Notes: generated by a model from the sequence alone, not told the origin. DNA of 64,000 nucleotides from Pseudomonadota bacterium (GCA_021827205.1 JAKAWV010000002.1:122027-186026), one strand, 5' to 3'; counted from the stretch's first letter, positions 1 through 9,831 are shown. Numbers and translations are program-made.

Positions 1-1
1 C

Positions 2-1201
2 GGCCGCGAAGTGGGCGGTGAGCGCGCCTGGCGTCAGTTTCAGGAACAACGCGACAGCGAATGGCGCGCGCTGTTCGAGGACCATCCGCTGCCCGCGCTG
101 GTGATGGCGCAGGATGGCGCGCTGCTGGCGGTGAACGCCGCTGCCGAGCGCTTTTATGCCTACGCCGCCGAGGATTTGCAGGCGCTTGGCGCCAACGCCA
201 TCGCCGTGGAGCCGAGCAACGATCCCGCGCTGAGCCTGTTGCGCGGGCCCACGCACCGGCGCCGCGACGGACGGCAAATGCCGGTGCAGGTCACCTCCAG
301 TCCCTTGCTGTATGCGCGTCGCGATGCGCGCCTGCTGTTGATTCGCCCGCGCGAGGGCGCGGCCAGCGAGGGCGAGCTGTATGAGCGGCGTTATCGCGAC
401 CTGATCGACTCCGGCATCTGGCTGGTTTGGAGCCATGATCGCGATGGCCGAGTGCTGCAGGCCAACGGCGCGGTGGCCGGAGCGCTGGGCGTGGAAGCTG
501 GCGAATTGGTCGGCCATCTGTTGACCGACTTCATGGAGCCCGAGGATCACGACGCTGCGCTGGCCATGCTCGAGCGCAGCGCCAGCCGGCGTCGCGACAC
601 CGGCGTGATCAGCATGCGTGGTCGTGGCGGCGAGCGCCGCACCTGGCAGTATCACAGCCTGGCGTATCCCGAGGACACCCCGCCGCAGATCCTGCTGGTG
701 GCGCAGGACATCACCCTGCGCCAGAACTACGACCGCCAGTTGCGCGAGCGCACCATGAGCGATCCACTGACCGGTGTTTACAACCGCCGCTATCTGGAGG
801 AGTTCTCCGCGCGCGGCAGCGAACAGCAATTCGGCTGCATCGTGGTCGATGTGGTCAGCTTCAAGCGCTTCAATGACACCTATGGTCATGCCCAGGGCGA
901 CGCCATGCTGCGCAAGCTGGCGCAATTCCTGCGCGCCGCCTGTCGTAGCCAGGATGTGGTCGTGCGCCTCGGCGGCGACGAGTTCGCGCTGGTGCTGCCG
1001 GATACCAGCGAGAGCGTGCTGCGCGAGATCGCGCACCGGCTGGAACTGCGCTCCGAGGCCGAGCTGGGCTTCGCGGTGTCGGCGGGCTGGGCCTTGCGTC
1101 AGGGTGGTGAGAGCTTCGAGGCGGCCATGAAGCGCGCCGACCTTGATCTGCTCGCACGCCGCGCCGCCGAACGCGGCGGGCAGGGTGAACGCGAGCGCTG
1201 A
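2..1201 (+). CDS. PAS-GGDEF diguanylate cyclase, 5'-truncated by window edge
   Basis: Makes the second messenger cyclic di-GMP from two GTP. The frame is open from base 2, so the GTG at 11 may be an internal valine and the N-terminus probably lies outside the window. Two PAS-like sensor regions (about residues 20-110 and 125-240 counted from base 11) precede a GGDEF domain. The domain opens with the usual LTGVYNRRYL segment and has an intact GGDEF at about residues 321-325. Five residues before GGDEF is RSQD, fitting the RxxD inhibitory I-site, so product inhibition is expected. No transmembrane segment is visible in the part present. The family is certain from the intact motifs; the signal sensed is unknown. 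Confidence 0.9.
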   Translation, partial: GREVGGERAWRQFQEQRDSEWRALFEDHPLPALVMAQDGALLAVNAAAERFYAYAAEDLQALGANAIAVEPSNDPALSLLRGPTHRRRDGRQMPVQVTSSPLLYARRDARLLLIRPREGAASEGELYERRYRDLIDSGIWLVWSHDRDGRVLQANGAVAGALGVEAGELVGHLLTDFMEPEDHDAALAMLERSASRRRDTGVISMRGRGGERRTWQYHSLAYPEDTPPQILLVAQDITLRQNYDRQLRERTMSDPLTGVYNRRYLEEFSARGSEQQFGCIVVDVVSFKRFNDTYGHAQGDAMLRKLAQFLRAACRSQDVVVRLGGDEFALVLPDTSESVLREIAHRLELRSEAELGFAVSAGWALRQGGESFEAAMKRADLDLLARRAAERGGQGERER

Positions 1202-1347
1202 GAGTCCGGGACCTGGGACTCGGGAAAAAGTTTGCGCGGTTGCCGATGCGTTTAGCCTTTCCCGGCTCCCGGCCTCTAAACCCTCCGTCCCGCTGCGGCA
1301 TCCAACGCGGCATGATGGATGGAACCTTGCCCGGCCTGCGCCCGCAC

Positions 1348-1896
1348 ATGTCGCTGCCTTTGCCTGACGATGCCGATGCGGCTCTGGTCGCTGCGGCGGC
1401 GCGTGGCGCGGTGGCGGCGTTCGAGGCCTTGTATCGACGCCACGCGCCGCGCGTGCTGGGCGTGCTGCTGCGTCTGACCGGTTACGACCACGCGCGCGCC
1501 GAGGATCTCGCCCAGGATGCGTTTCTGCAGGCGTGGCGCGCCTTGCCGGGATTTCGCGGTGATAGCGCGTTCGGCACCTGGCTATACCGCGTCGCGGTGA
1601 ACAGCGCGCTGGCCAGCGTGCGCGCCGCGGGCAGTCGCATCGAAACCTGCGTTGACGAGAACCTGGCCGAAACAACCGCGGCGCAAGCCGTGTTCTGTCC
1701 GCTCGAACGCGGCGACCTGGAGCGTGCGGTCGCAGGCCTGCCGCCGCGCGCGCGCAGCGTGCTGGTGCTGCACGACATCGAGGGCTGGACGCACGCCGAA
1801 ATCGCGTTGGCGCTGGATCTGGCGCCGGGCTCGTGCAAGGCGCATCTGCACCGCGCCCGCGCGCTGCTGCGCGCACAACTGGAGGATCGCGCATGA
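1348..1896 (+). CDS. ECF-type RNA polymerase sigma factor
   Basis: Alternative sigma factor of the extracytoplasmic-function class, about 182 residues from this start. Region 2 is seen in the stretch around LAQDAFLQAWRALPGFRG with the following TWLYRVAVN. Region 4 is seen in LPPRARSVLVLHDIEGWTHAEIALAL and the recognition helix near SCKAHLHRARALLR. Start choice is uncertain: ATGs at 1240, 1312 and 1315 are in the same frame and none has a good ribosome-binding site; 1348 gives the usual spacing to region 2. It overlaps the next gene by ATGA, so the two are translationally coupled. The downstream membrane protein is the likely anti-sigma factor. Confidence 0.88.
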   Translation: MSLPLPDDADAALVAAAARGAVAAFEALYRRHAPRVLGVLLRLTGYDHARAEDLAQDAFLQAWRALPGFRGDSAFGTWLYRVAVNSALASVRAAGSRIETCVDENLAETTAAQAVFCPLERGDLERAVAGLPPRARSVLVLHDIEGWTHAEIALALDLAPGSCKAHLHRARALLRAQLEDRA

Positions 1897-2321
1897 ATAA
1901 TCACGATGACACGTCCGCCGCGCTGGCCTTGCGTCGCGCCTTGCGCGCGCTGGCCGATGACACGGTCCCGCCCGCCGCGTTGTGGGACCGCATCGCCGCG
2001 CAACTGCCGTTTGCGTCCGCGGTCGTGCTTGCGCCCGCGCGCAGTGCGTGGCGCACGCCGTGGCCGGCGCTGGCCGCCGCGCTATTGCTCGGTGTCGGCC
2101 TCGGTCTGCTGCTGCCGCAGATGCTGCAATCGCGCGCGCCGGCACAGCGCGATGTCGCCGGACAGCGCGCGCTGCAGACCGCGCTGTTGCAGCTCGATCA
2201 GGCGCAGGCCAGCCTCGGCGCCGCGCAGCGCGTGCAGCCACAGGCCGGCTTCATTACCGAGATGCGCGTGCAAACCGCTTTGCAGCGCGCGGCCATCGAG
2301 CACCGCCTGCAAGGCAGTTGA
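1893..2321 (+). CDS. putative membrane anti-sigma factor
   Basis: About 142 residues. A cytoplasmic N-terminal half (residues 1-50) precedes one hydrophobic segment around residues 52-73 (PALAAALLLGVGLGLLLP) and a helical periplasmic tail rich in Ala, Gln and Leu. It has no HxxxCxxC zinc motif, so it is not a ZAS-type protein by motif. The role is inferred from the 4-bp ATGA overlap with the ECF sigma gene and from the single-span architecture usual for anti-sigma factors. It could instead be an unrelated small membrane protein of the operon. Confidence 0.7.
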   Translation: MNNHDDTSAALALRRALRALADDTVPPAALWDRIAAQLPFASAVVLAPARSAWRTPWPALAAALLLGVGLGLLLPQMLQSRAPAQRDVAGQRALQTALLQLDQAQASLGAAQRVQPQAGFITEMRVQTALQRAAIEHRLQGS

Positions 2322-2374
2322 CGCCCTTGTTCACGCTGGCGCCGGCCGGTCCAATCCACCCCAAGGAGCACCCC

Positions 2375-3343
2375 ATGTCCATGCACATCCCGCATCATGA
2401 TCGCCGCCTGGCGCGCAATGTTCTGATCGCGCTGGCGGCGTGCGCGCTCGTACTCGTACTGCCGCGCGCGCGCGCCACGCCGGCGCCGGCCGATGCGCAT
2501 CCAGTGCCGATCAACATCACTCGTCCGCTGGCGGCGGATGGCACCGTCAGCATCGACAACGGCGCCGGCAGCATCCAGGTGATCGCCTGGGACAAGCCCG
2601 AAGTGCAGGTCACCGGCCAGCAGCCGGCCGCGGGCAAGCCGCCCGCAATCGAGAGCAGCGCCAGTCGCTTTGCGCTGCGCATCCGCGCCAAGGTCGAGCA
2701 GTGCTGGCTGGGTTTTTCCTGCTCGACCAAACTGCTGCCGGTGCACCTGACCGTGTACGCGCCGCGTGGCGCGCGCCTGGACTTGCACGGCGTCAGCGCC
2801 GACATGCGCGTGCAGGGCATGAACAGCCCGCGCCTCGACGCTGACGGCGTCAGCGGCGATATGACGCTGAGCGACGCGCACTTCGCGGTAGCGCGGCTGC
2901 ATTCGGTCAGCGGTGACATGCGTTTGAACGCGGTCATCGGCCGGCTGGACGCCGATAACGTGTCCGGTGACGTGCGCGGCGCGATGCTGGCGTGCGGCAG
3001 CGTGCGCGCCACCACGGTGTCGGGCGATATCAGCGTGGGCTGCGCGCGGGTGCGCGAGGCTGCGCTGAAAAGCGTGTCCGGCGATGTGCAGTTGAGTCTG
3101 AGCGCGCTGGCGCCTGCGGGCGCGGTGAGCCTGAACTCGGTCAGCGGCGATGCGCGGCTGAGCGTTCCGGCCGGCGTTTCGGCGCGGCTCGATCTCGGCA
3201 GCCTCAGCGGCAGCATCGGCGGGGCGCTGCCGGCCGGCGTGACCGTGCAGAAGCACAGCGTCAGTGGCCGCTTCGGCAGCGGCGACGGCAGTCTCCGCGT
3301 GCAGACCGTGTCGGGTGATATCCATCTGCAGCAAGGCGGCTGA
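2375..3343 (+). CDS. secreted DUF4097-type beta-repeat protein
   Basis: About 322 residues with a signal peptide (hydrophobic stretch near residues 14-29, then RARA). The body is a run of about ten short repeats around the core VSGD, at roughly 18-20-residue intervals (for example GVSGDMTL, SVSGDMRL, NVSGDVRG, TVSGDISV, SVSGDVQL, TVSGDIHL). This is the pattern of DUF4097/DUF4098 right-handed beta-solenoid proteins. A good ribosome-binding site (AAGGAG, 2362-2367) lies 7 bases before the ATG. It is 53 bp behind the anti-sigma gene and is probably the third gene of that operon, so likely an envelope component or sensor controlled by the ECF factor. Molecular function is unknown. Confidence 0.82.
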   Translation: MSMHIPHHDRRLARNVLIALAACALVLVLPRARATPAPADAHPVPINITRPLAADGTVSIDNGAGSIQVIAWDKPEVQVTGQQPAAGKPPAIESSASRFALRIRAKVEQCWLGFSCSTKLLPVHLTVYAPRGARLDLHGVSADMRVQGMNSPRLDADGVSGDMTLSDAHFAVARLHSVSGDMRLNAVIGRLDADNVSGDVRGAMLACGSVRATTVSGDISVGCARVREAALKSVSGDVQLSLSALAPAGAVSLNSVSGDARLSVPAGVSARLDLGSLSGSIGGALPAGVTVQKHSVSGRFGSGDGSLRVQTVSGDIHLQQGG

Positions 3344-3383
3344 GCGCATGGGCGCGGGCCGCGCACGGCCCACGCCGACTGCA

Positions 3384-5531
3384 TCACAGGCTGAGCTTGA
3401 AGCCCGCGTACCAGGTGCGGCCCAGGGCGGGCTCGATGCCGTAGGTCCACACCCGCGAGTAGTACACGCGGTTGAACACGTTGGACACGCCGCCCAGCAA
3501 CTCGACGCGCGGCGTGAGGTTCCAGTCGGCAGCGAAATCCCACACCGAGTACGCCGGAATCAGCGCCGGCAGCAGCACGGTGCCGCCCACGCCGGGCTGG
3601 TCCTGGGCGCTGTCCTGCCAGTACTGCGAGGAGGAGAACACGCCGGTGAACGCCACGCGGTAGTGACCGTCGCGGCGCCAGGTGACGCCGGCCTTGGCCA
3701 GATGGCGCGGCGAGTACGCCGGCGGCTTGCCGACCTGGTTGGGGATCGCGCTGGCCACGAAGCGCGCGTGCAGCAATTGCAGATTGACGAACGCCTCAAG
3801 ATGTTCGCCCCCGGCGGCGCCGTGCAGGAAATCGTAGGCCAACTCGCCCTCGAAGCCCTCGTTGTGCGTGTCGCCGCTGTTCTGCTCGATCGACACGATC
3901 GGACTGAGGTTGATGGTCTCGATGCGGTTGTGGAAATCCATCCAGAACACGCTGGCGTCGTAGAACAGGCCATCGACCGGCGTGCCGTGCACGCCTAACT
4001 CGTAGGACAGCACCTTCTGCACCGCCGGTGCCGTGCCGGGGATGATGTTGGCGTGCGGCGAGCCGATGTCGAAGTAGCGCACCGGGCGCCAGCCGGTGGA
4101 GACGTTGAAGTAGGTCTCGTTGAGGTGACCATGGTCGAAAAAGTCGTTGCCGATGCCGAGGCCGAACAAGGGTACCGTGCGCGAGACCGTGGTGTTCAGC
4201 AGCGGCCGCGACAGATTGGGCGGACGCACGGTCTCGTACACGCTGACCTTTTCGTGATCGAGCCGCAGCGAGGGCACGATGTGCCAGCGATGCCCCGGGC
4301 CGAAGCGAAACAGGCTGCCGGCGAACACCGAGGCGTAGTCGGAATGCCGCCCCTGCACCAGCGTGGGCACGCCGCCGGTGGCATCGCGCGGCGCCAGCAG
4401 GTTGGTGTAGTTGGCGCCGCGCAGCGGCGCGTCGGAGTGGTACAGCACGGTGCCGAAGGTCAGTGTGTCGCCAGGGCCGAAGTCGTGGCGCAGGCGCAGG
4501 TCGGTGCCGACGTAGCGGAAGCGCGCGTCCTGGATGTTGGTGACGGTGGGCTGCGGCTGCGGCGGCACCGCCGGGTTGGCCACGCGCTGGGTCAGCTCGG
4601 AATCACCCACCCAGGCCTTGCCGTAGAAGCGCCAGTGGTCGCCGAACCGCTGTTCGTGGGTCAGCACGGCGACGTTGCGGTCGGCCCACTCGCGGTTGGC
4701 CGGCGTGGTGGTTAGGTCGGGATTGGCCGCCCATTGCGCGTAGGTGAGGCGTCCGGCGTCGTTGGACGCGGCGTCGTACAGATGCAGGGCCAGACCCCAC
4801 CGCGAGGTCGCGCTGGGCGTCCACAGCAGGTCGGCATCCAGTCCCTTGACCTCGTAGCCGCTGTTGGCGCGCGGCCCGTCGCTGCGGTTGAGCCAGCCGG
4901 CCACGCGCCAGGCGACGTCGCCGCGGCTGCCCTTGACCACGTTGTAGGTCTGCCAGCCGCCGTGGCTGCCGATCATCTGCTCGGTGCTGGCGCCGAAGGG
5001 CTGGCCGGCGACCGCGCCCTTGGACACGAAGTTGATCACCGGCGCCGGCTCCGGCCCGTACAGCAGGCTGTTGCCGCCGCGGATCACCTGGATTTCGCGG
5101 ATGCCCTGCAACGGCGGCTGGTAGTACAGCGTGGGGAAGCCGATCCAGTCCAGTTCGGTGGGAATGCCATCCTGCAGCACGAGCACGTACTCGGACTCCT
5201 GCGGATTGCCCAGCCCGCGGTAGGTGAGATTCACGCGCAGCGGATCCTGCTCCTGCGAGACGATGATGCCGGGCGTGCGCACGAACAGCTGGGTGAGATT
5301 GTCCTGCGCCACGGTCGGGATCTGATCCATGCGCGTGATCGTGGTCTTGGTGGTCGCCGTGATCAGTGCGCCGTCCACCTCCGGCATCAGGTATTGCAGC
5401 TTCGGCTTCCAGAATGGCTCGACGCTGTGTTCGACCTCGATCTTGGGCAGCGTCAGCGGCGGCTGGTCGTTGGCGGGCAGTTTGTTCTGGGCGTTGGCCA
5501 GCAGCAAAGGCAAGGCAGCAAGTGCGAGCAT
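3384..5531 (-). CDS. TonB-dependent outer-membrane receptor (FecA-like)
   Basis: About 715 residues with a short signal peptide (LALAALPLLLANA). The plug domain follows: VAQDNLTQLFVRTPGIIV, then LQDGIPTELDWIGFPTLYY and IREIQVIRGGNSLLYGPEPAPVINFVSK. The remainder is beta-barrel strands ending in WYAGFKLSL. Such receptors import ferric chelates, vitamins or sugars using energy passed from TonB-ExbBD. The plug resembles iron-dicitrate/siderophore receptors, but the substrate cannot be read from the sequence. There is no adjacent regulator or transporter, and no N-terminal signalling extension, so it is not a transducer of the FecA-FecR type. Confidence 0.88.
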   Translation of the reverse strand: MLALAALPLLLANAQNKLPANDQPPLTLPKIEVEHSVEPFWKPKLQYLMPEVDGALITATTKTTITRMDQIPTVAQDNLTQLFVRTPGIIVSQEQDPLRVNLTYRGLGNPQESEYVLVLQDGIPTELDWIGFPTLYYQPPLQGIREIQVIRGGNSLLYGPEPAPVINFVSKGAVAGQPFGASTEQMIGSHGGWQTYNVVKGSRGDVAWRVAGWLNRSDGPRANSGYEVKGLDADLLWTPSATSRWGLALHLYDAASNDAGRLTYAQWAANPDLTTTPANREWADRNVAVLTHEQRFGDHWRFYGKAWVGDSELTQRVANPAVPPQPQPTVTNIQDARFRYVGTDLRLRHDFGPGDTLTFGTVLYHSDAPLRGANYTNLLAPRDATGGVPTLVQGRHSDYASVFAGSLFRFGPGHRWHIVPSLRLDHEKVSVYETVRPPNLSRPLLNTTVSRTVPLFGLGIGNDFFDHGHLNETYFNVSTGWRPVRYFDIGSPHANIIPGTAPAVQKVLSYELGVHGTPVDGLFYDASVFWMDFHNRIETINLSPIVSIEQNSGDTHNEGFEGELAYDFLHGAAGGEHLEAFVNLQLLHARFVASAIPNQVGKPPAYSPRHLAKAGVTWRRDGHYRVAFTGVFSSSQYWQDSAQDQPGVGGTVLLPALIPAYSVWDFAADWNLTPRVELLGGVSNVFNRVYYSRVWTYGIEPALGRTWYAGFKLSL

Positions 5532-5698
5532 GAAACTCTCGGGGCGGATGGATCAGGCGGACGGGTCGGGGCAGGTTGGCAAAGGCGCAAGATCTGGATT
5601 GGCTCCAGCATTTTTATCATGCGCTTAACGAATGTGGGATTGGAGTCGAACCATGTCGTGCAAGTTCCATGCGGTTGCGCCTTGGCGGTGAATTGACC

Positions 5699-6994
5699 TC
5701 AGTGACGTATTGCAGTTGCGGCGCGGCGGCGCTGCCAGAGCAGCAGCGGCAGCCCGGCCAGCAGCAGCGCGGCGCCCCACAGCAGCGTCACGGCGCCGAC
5801 GCCGAGCAGCGCCCACAGGCTGTAGACCAACGCGCCCGCGGCGATCAACTTGCGGCCGCGGCGCGCCGACGCATCGATGCGCCACCACGCCAGTACCGTC
5901 ACGGCATAAGGCAACAGGCTGGCTGCGGTGGCCAGCAGGATGGCGAAGGTGAACAGCGCGACCAGCGACTGGCTGTAGTTGGTGCTGATCAGGGCGCTGG
6001 TCAGCACGCTGCTCAGCAACAGCCCCAGCCACGGCGTGCCGCGGCGGTCCAGCCGTGCGAAGAACTCCGGAAACAGCCCATCCTGCGCCGCCGCCAGCGG
6101 CGTTTGCGCCTGCAGCAGCACCCAGCCATTGAGCGCGCCGAAGCAGGAGATCGTCGCCACCACGCCGATGCCGATCCCCGCGGACGCACCCCACAGATGG
6201 CCGGCCGCGGCCGCCATCGGCGCCGGCGAGTTGCGCAGCACGTCGGCGGGCAGCAGGCCGATCACCACGGTGCAGGCCAGCATGGTGGCGAGGCCGGCGA
6301 TCAGCATGCCGATCACGGTGGCGCGCGGCACCGTGCGTTCGGGGTCGCGCACCACGCCGGTGGGCACGGTGGCGGACTCCAGTCCCAGCATCGACCACAG
6401 GGTCAGCGCGGCCACGGCGGTCACCACCGGGAGCAACGGCTGGCCGCTGGGGTTGAAGGGCTGGTAGGCGCCGGCATGAATCCAGCCGAGGCCGATCACG
6501 CCGAACAACAGCAGCGGCACCAGCTTGAGCAGGGTCAGCAGCACCTGCAGATGGCCGGCTTCGCGCACGCCGGCCAGATTCACCGCGGTGAGCAGCCACA
6601 ACGCGCCCTGTGCCGCGATGGCGCCATGCAGCGGCGTGGCGGTCGCGGCCGGCCACACCGCGCCGAGGCTACCGGCAAAGGCCACCGCGATCGCGGCGTT
6701 GCCGACCCAGGTGCTGATCCAGTAGCTCCACGCCACCACGAAGCCGGCGCTGTCGCCGAAGGCGCGCCGCGCATAGGCATAGGCGCCGCCGTGGTTGCGG
6801 ATGGTCTGCGCCAGCCAGGCGTACACCAGTGCCAGCATCAGCGCGCCGCCGAGGGTCAGCGCCCAGCCGAGCAGGCTGGCCGCGCCGTAGGGGGCCAGCG
6901 TCGCCGGCAGCAGAAACACGCCCGAGCCGATCATGTTGCCGACTACCAGCGCGATCAGCGTCCACAGGCCGAGCAGGCGCGCGGGCGCGTTCAT
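5699..6994 (-). CDS. APC-family amino-acid permease
   Basis: About 431 residues with roughly 12 hydrophobic segments. The start shows the APC signature (LVVGNMIGSGVFLLPATLAPYG) and the family motif GGAYAYARRAFG follows in the third helix region. It is an inner-membrane amino acid/polyamine-organocation transporter; the substrate is not readable. The ATG at 6994 overlaps the stop of the upstream Rieske oxygenase gene by 4 bp (ATGA), so the two form one transcription unit. The permease probably imports the amine or amino-acid substrate that the oxygenase uses, which is inference from this coupling. Confidence 0.9.
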   Translation of the reverse strand: MNAPARLLGLWTLIALVVGNMIGSGVFLLPATLAPYGAASLLGWALTLGGALMLALVYAWLAQTIRNHGGAYAYARRAFGDSAGFVVAWSYWISTWVGNAAIAVAFAGSLGAVWPAATATPLHGAIAAQGALWLLTAVNLAGVREAGHLQVLLTLLKLVPLLLFGVIGLGWIHAGAYQPFNPSGQPLLPVVTAVAALTLWSMLGLESATVPTGVVRDPERTVPRATVIGMLIAGLATMLACTVVIGLLPADVLRNSPAPMAAAAGHLWGASAGIGIGVVATISCFGALNGWVLLQAQTPLAAAQDGLFPEFFARLDRRGTPWLGLLLSSVLTSALISTNYSQSLVALFTFAILLATAASLLPYAVTVLAWWRIDASARRGRKLIAAGALVYSLWALLGVGAVTLLWGAALLLAGLPLLLWQRRRAATAIRH

Positions 6995-8082
6995 GCAACG
7001 TCGGCGGATGCGTGGCGGTAGGCCTGGCGCAGCAATTCGTGGAAGTGGTGCACGGCGTTCTCGCGCAGCGGATTCAGCCGCCCGGCGCGGTACGAGCCCG
7101 AGGCCAGCCCGCGCTGCACCTGCTCGCACATGCCCACGTCCTCCTGCTGCACCTCGTCGCTGAAAGCCAGATCGCGCGCGCGACGTGCTTGCGCTGCGGC
7201 GCCGGCATCGGGTGCGTAGCAGAAGTCGAACTCCACGCGGCAGCGGTCCACGCCCAGCGGCAGCACGCGATTGGTCTGCAGGCGGCCGGGCAGGATGTTG
7301 AGCATGGTGTTCGGATACAGGAAGTAGTACAGCGCTTCGCCCTTGCCATAGAGGTCGGGGGCGCTGTCCAGCGGGCTGAACTGCAACGAATGCCAGGCCG
7401 CGGTTTCGGTGACGTAGCTGCGGTAGTCGAGCAGGCGGTTCAGTCCCGGATGGATCTGCGGGACGTGGTAGCCCTCCAGGTAATTGTCCACGTACACCTT
7501 CCAGTTGCAGGCCACGTCGTAATGGACGCGATGGTGGAACTCATGGCCGGCCAGGTTGCGTTGCGGCCCGAGGCGCGCGTCGATGCCGGCGACGAACTCG
7601 GCGAACGGCGCCGCCGCGCCGGTGGCCACGAATACCAGTCCCTGCCACACCTGCACGCTGACTTCGGGCAGGCGGATGTCCGCGGGTCTGAAGTCGGGCG
7701 TGCGGCCCATCTCCGGCGCGCCGCGCAGCACACCGTCCAGTCCGTAGGTCCAGCCGTGGTAGTGACAGCGCAGCGCGCCGGCGCCGCGTCCGGCGCAGGT
7801 GGCCAGCGGCCCGGCGCGGTGCCGGCAGACGTTGTGGAACGCGCGGATGGTCGCCGCGTCGCTGCGCACGATCAGCAGCGGCAGGCCGGCGACATCGGCC
7901 ACCACGTGGTCGCCGACGCCGCTCAGCTGCGCGGCATGGCCCACCAGTTGCCAGCTGCGCGCGAACACCGCGGCGGCATCCAGCGCCGGCAGGCGCGGAT
8001 CGGTGTAGTACGGCGCCGGCAGCGCCAGCGCGTGATCGAGCGGCTGCGGCGCGAGATCGGCGGGCGAGAGTAGGGCGGTCAT
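6991..8082 (-). CDS. Rieske non-haem iron oxygenase, large-subunit type
   Basis: About 363 residues. The N-terminal Rieske 2Fe-2S domain has C86-x-H88 and C106-x-x-H109 in CRHRAG and [10 protein letters not shown]. The C-terminal catalytic domain carries the mononuclear iron motif in [13 protein letters not shown] (H206 and H211, with E203 nearby). The [13 protein letters not shown] pattern is close to that of choline, glycine-betaine or carnitine monooxygenases, so an N-methylated amine substrate is plausible but not proven. No ferredoxin-reductase partner gene is nearby; only the permease gene is coupled to it. An electron donor must come from elsewhere. Confidence 0.88.
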   Translation of the reverse strand: MTALLSPADLAPQPLDHALALPAPYYTDPRLPALDAAAVFARSWQLVGHAAQLSGVGDHVVADVAGLPLLIVRSDAATIRAFHNVCRHRAGPLATCAGRGAGALRCHYHGWTYGLDGVLRGAPEMGRTPDFRPADIRLPEVSVQVWQGLVFVATGAAAPFAEFVAGIDARLGPQRNLAGHEFHHRVHYDVACNWKVYVDNYLEGYHVPQIHPGLNRLLDYRSYVTETAAWHSLQFSPLDSAPDLYGKGEALYYFLYPNTMLNILPGRLQTNRVLPLGVDRCRVEFDFCYAPDAGAAAQARRARDLAFSDEVQQEDVGMCEQVQRGLASGSYRAGRLNPLRENAVHHFHELLRQAYRHASADVA

Positions 8083-8241
8083 GCGCGGCAACCGGTCGGT
8101 GCGGCTGCCGCAGTATGGCGCACAGTTCGGCTGGCGCACCACCTCGCCCACAGACCGAATGGCTGTGCGTATCCGCCACCATGCAACGCGCACACGGGCC
8201 GGGCCGTTACACTGTGGCGCTGTCGCATCGCAGAGCTGCAC

Positions 8242-9657
8242 ATGAATGCACGCACGCGCGTCCTCACCGGCATCACCACCACCGGCACGCCGCACCTCGG
8301 CAATTACGTGGGCGCCATCCGGCCGGCGCTGCGGCTCGCGGCGCAGCCGGATACCGATGCGTTTTTCTTCCTGGCCGATTACCACGCGCTGATCAAGTGC
8401 GACGACCCCGAGCGCATCGCGCGCTCGCGTCTGGAGATCGCCGCCACCTGGCTGGCCTGCGGGCTGGACCCGGCGCGCGTCACCTTCTACCGCCAGTCCG
8501 ATATTCCCGAGATTCCCGAACTCGCCTGGCTGCTGACCTGCGTCACCGCCAAGGGTCTGATGAACCGCGCCCATGCCTACAAGGCCGCGGTGGACGCCAA
8601 CACCGCGCAGGGCGAGGACGCCGATGCCGGCATCGGCATGGGCCTGTACAGCTACCCGGTGCTGATGGCCGCGGACATCCTGCTGTTCGGCGCGCGACAG
8701 GTGCCGGTGGGCCGCGATCAGGTGCAGCACATCGAGATGGCGCGCGACATCGCGCAGCGCTTCAATCACCTCTACGGCGGCGGCAAAGCGTTGCTGGCAT
8801 TGCCCGATGCGGTCGTCGACGAGGATGTGGCCACCCTGCCGGGGCTGGACGGCCGCAAGATGTCCAAGAGCTACGACAACACCATCCCGCTGTTCGCCGG
8901 CGGACCGCGCGCGCTCGAGGACGCCATCGCGCGCATCGTCACCGACGCGCGCAGGCCCGGCGAGCCCAAGGATCCGGACAGCAACGCACTGTGCGCGATC
9001 TACCGTGCCTTCGCCACGCGCGCGGAAGGCGATGCCTTTGCCGCCGACCTGCGCGCCGGGCTGGCCTGGGGCGAGGCCAAGCAGCGCCTGACTGCGTGCA
9101 TCGAGGCCGAAATCGGCCCGAAACGTGAGCGCTATGACCGGATGACCGTCACGAACTATCCCGAGGAAGCCTTGCGGGAGGGCGCCGAAAAGGCACGTAA
9201 GCTGGCAATGCCGTTGCTGGCCAAGCTGCGTCACGCGGTGGGCCTGCGCGCGCCTCAAGCTGGATCGGCGCAAGTGATGCGCAGTAACGCGTCAGCCCGC
9301 GTTGGTCGTTTCGTCACCTTTCGCGGCAAGGACGGACATTTCCACTTTCGCTTTCTCGGCGCCGATGGCGCCGACCTGCTGCTGTCGGTGCCGTTCGACA
9401 CACCCAAGGCCGCCGCCGATTGGGTGCAAGTGCTGGACAAGGCTGGCGGCGCGGCCAGCTTCGTATGGGGGCCGGACAACTTGCATCTGCGCATCGCTGA
9501 ACACGTCGGCGGTCAGGCCTTCGAGCTGTGGTTCATGCACGAGCGTCTGGCCGAGGCCGGTCCTTATGCCAACGCCGATGCGCGCGATGCCGCCATGCTG
9601 CAACTGGTCGATGCACTGGAAACGCGCTGGCGCGCGCTGGCTGCCGCGCAGCCCTGA
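8242..9657 (+). CDS. trpS: tryptophanyl-tRNA synthetase with C-terminal extension
   Basis: Charges tRNA-Trp. Class I motifs are intact: [12 protein letters not shown] (HIGH equivalent) and [10 protein letters not shown] (KMSKS). The synthetase core ends near residue 335, but the protein runs to 471 residues. The extra 135 residues hold [20 protein letters not shown] followed by a beta-rich stretch and [13 protein letters not shown]-like sequence, resembling the YegP/DUF1508 fold (GQFHF...LKAANG...). I recall that Xanthomonadales TrpS proteins are also longer than usual, so the extension may be lineage-specific. A possible -10 (TACACT) lies in the 30 bp before the start. Confidence 0.95.
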   Translation: MNARTRVLTGITTTGTPHLGNYVGAIRPALRLAAQPDTDAFFFLADYHALIKCDDPERIARSRLEIAATWLACGLDPARVTFYRQSDIPEIPELAWLLTCVTAKGLMNRAHAYKAAVDANTAQGEDADAGIGMGLYSYPVLMAADILLFGARQVPVGRDQVQHIEMARDIAQRFNHLYGGGKALLALPDAVVDEDVATLPGLDGRKMSKSYDNTIPLFAGGPRALEDAIARIVTDARRPGEPKDPDSNALCAIYRAFATRAEGDAFAADLRAGLAWGEAKQRLTACIEAEIGPKRERYDRMTVTNYPEEALREGAEKARKLAMPLLAKLRHAVGLRAPQAGSAQVMRSNASARVGRFVTFRGKDGHFHFRFLGADGADLLLSVPFDTPKAAADWVQVLDKAGGAASFVWGPDNLHLRIAEHVGGQAFELWFMHERLAEAGPYANADARDAAMLQLVDALETRWRALAAAQP

Positions 9658-9831
9658 GCGCGGTGTCTGGCGATTTGGCCGCGGGGCGTGTCGCGGCAAC
9701 GGCGGGTTGACAGCAGGATGCGTCGGCCGTGGGTCTGCCTCGCGCGGCTCGCGCAGTCAGCGTCCGCAACCATTGCGGGACGGCGGCGCAAGTACGATGC
9801 GGTGATCTCCGCCCGCATGCAGACCGGCGCC

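Noticed and set aside
2800-3330. Regular short DNA repeats around GTCAGCGGCGAT, resembling an array
   Set aside because: They encode the VSGD protein repeats in frame, with variable spacing and codons; not a CRISPR array.
2198-3373. Minus-strand frame opposite the DUF4097-type gene
   Set aside because: The plus-strand gene has signal peptide, ribosome-binding site and regular repeats; the minus frame is only its mirror.
5630-5680. GGAGTCGAACC, like the complement of a tRNA T-loop, between the TonB receptor and permease genes
   Set aside because: The flanking bases do not form acceptor, anticodon or D stems on either strand, so no cloverleaf can be drawn.
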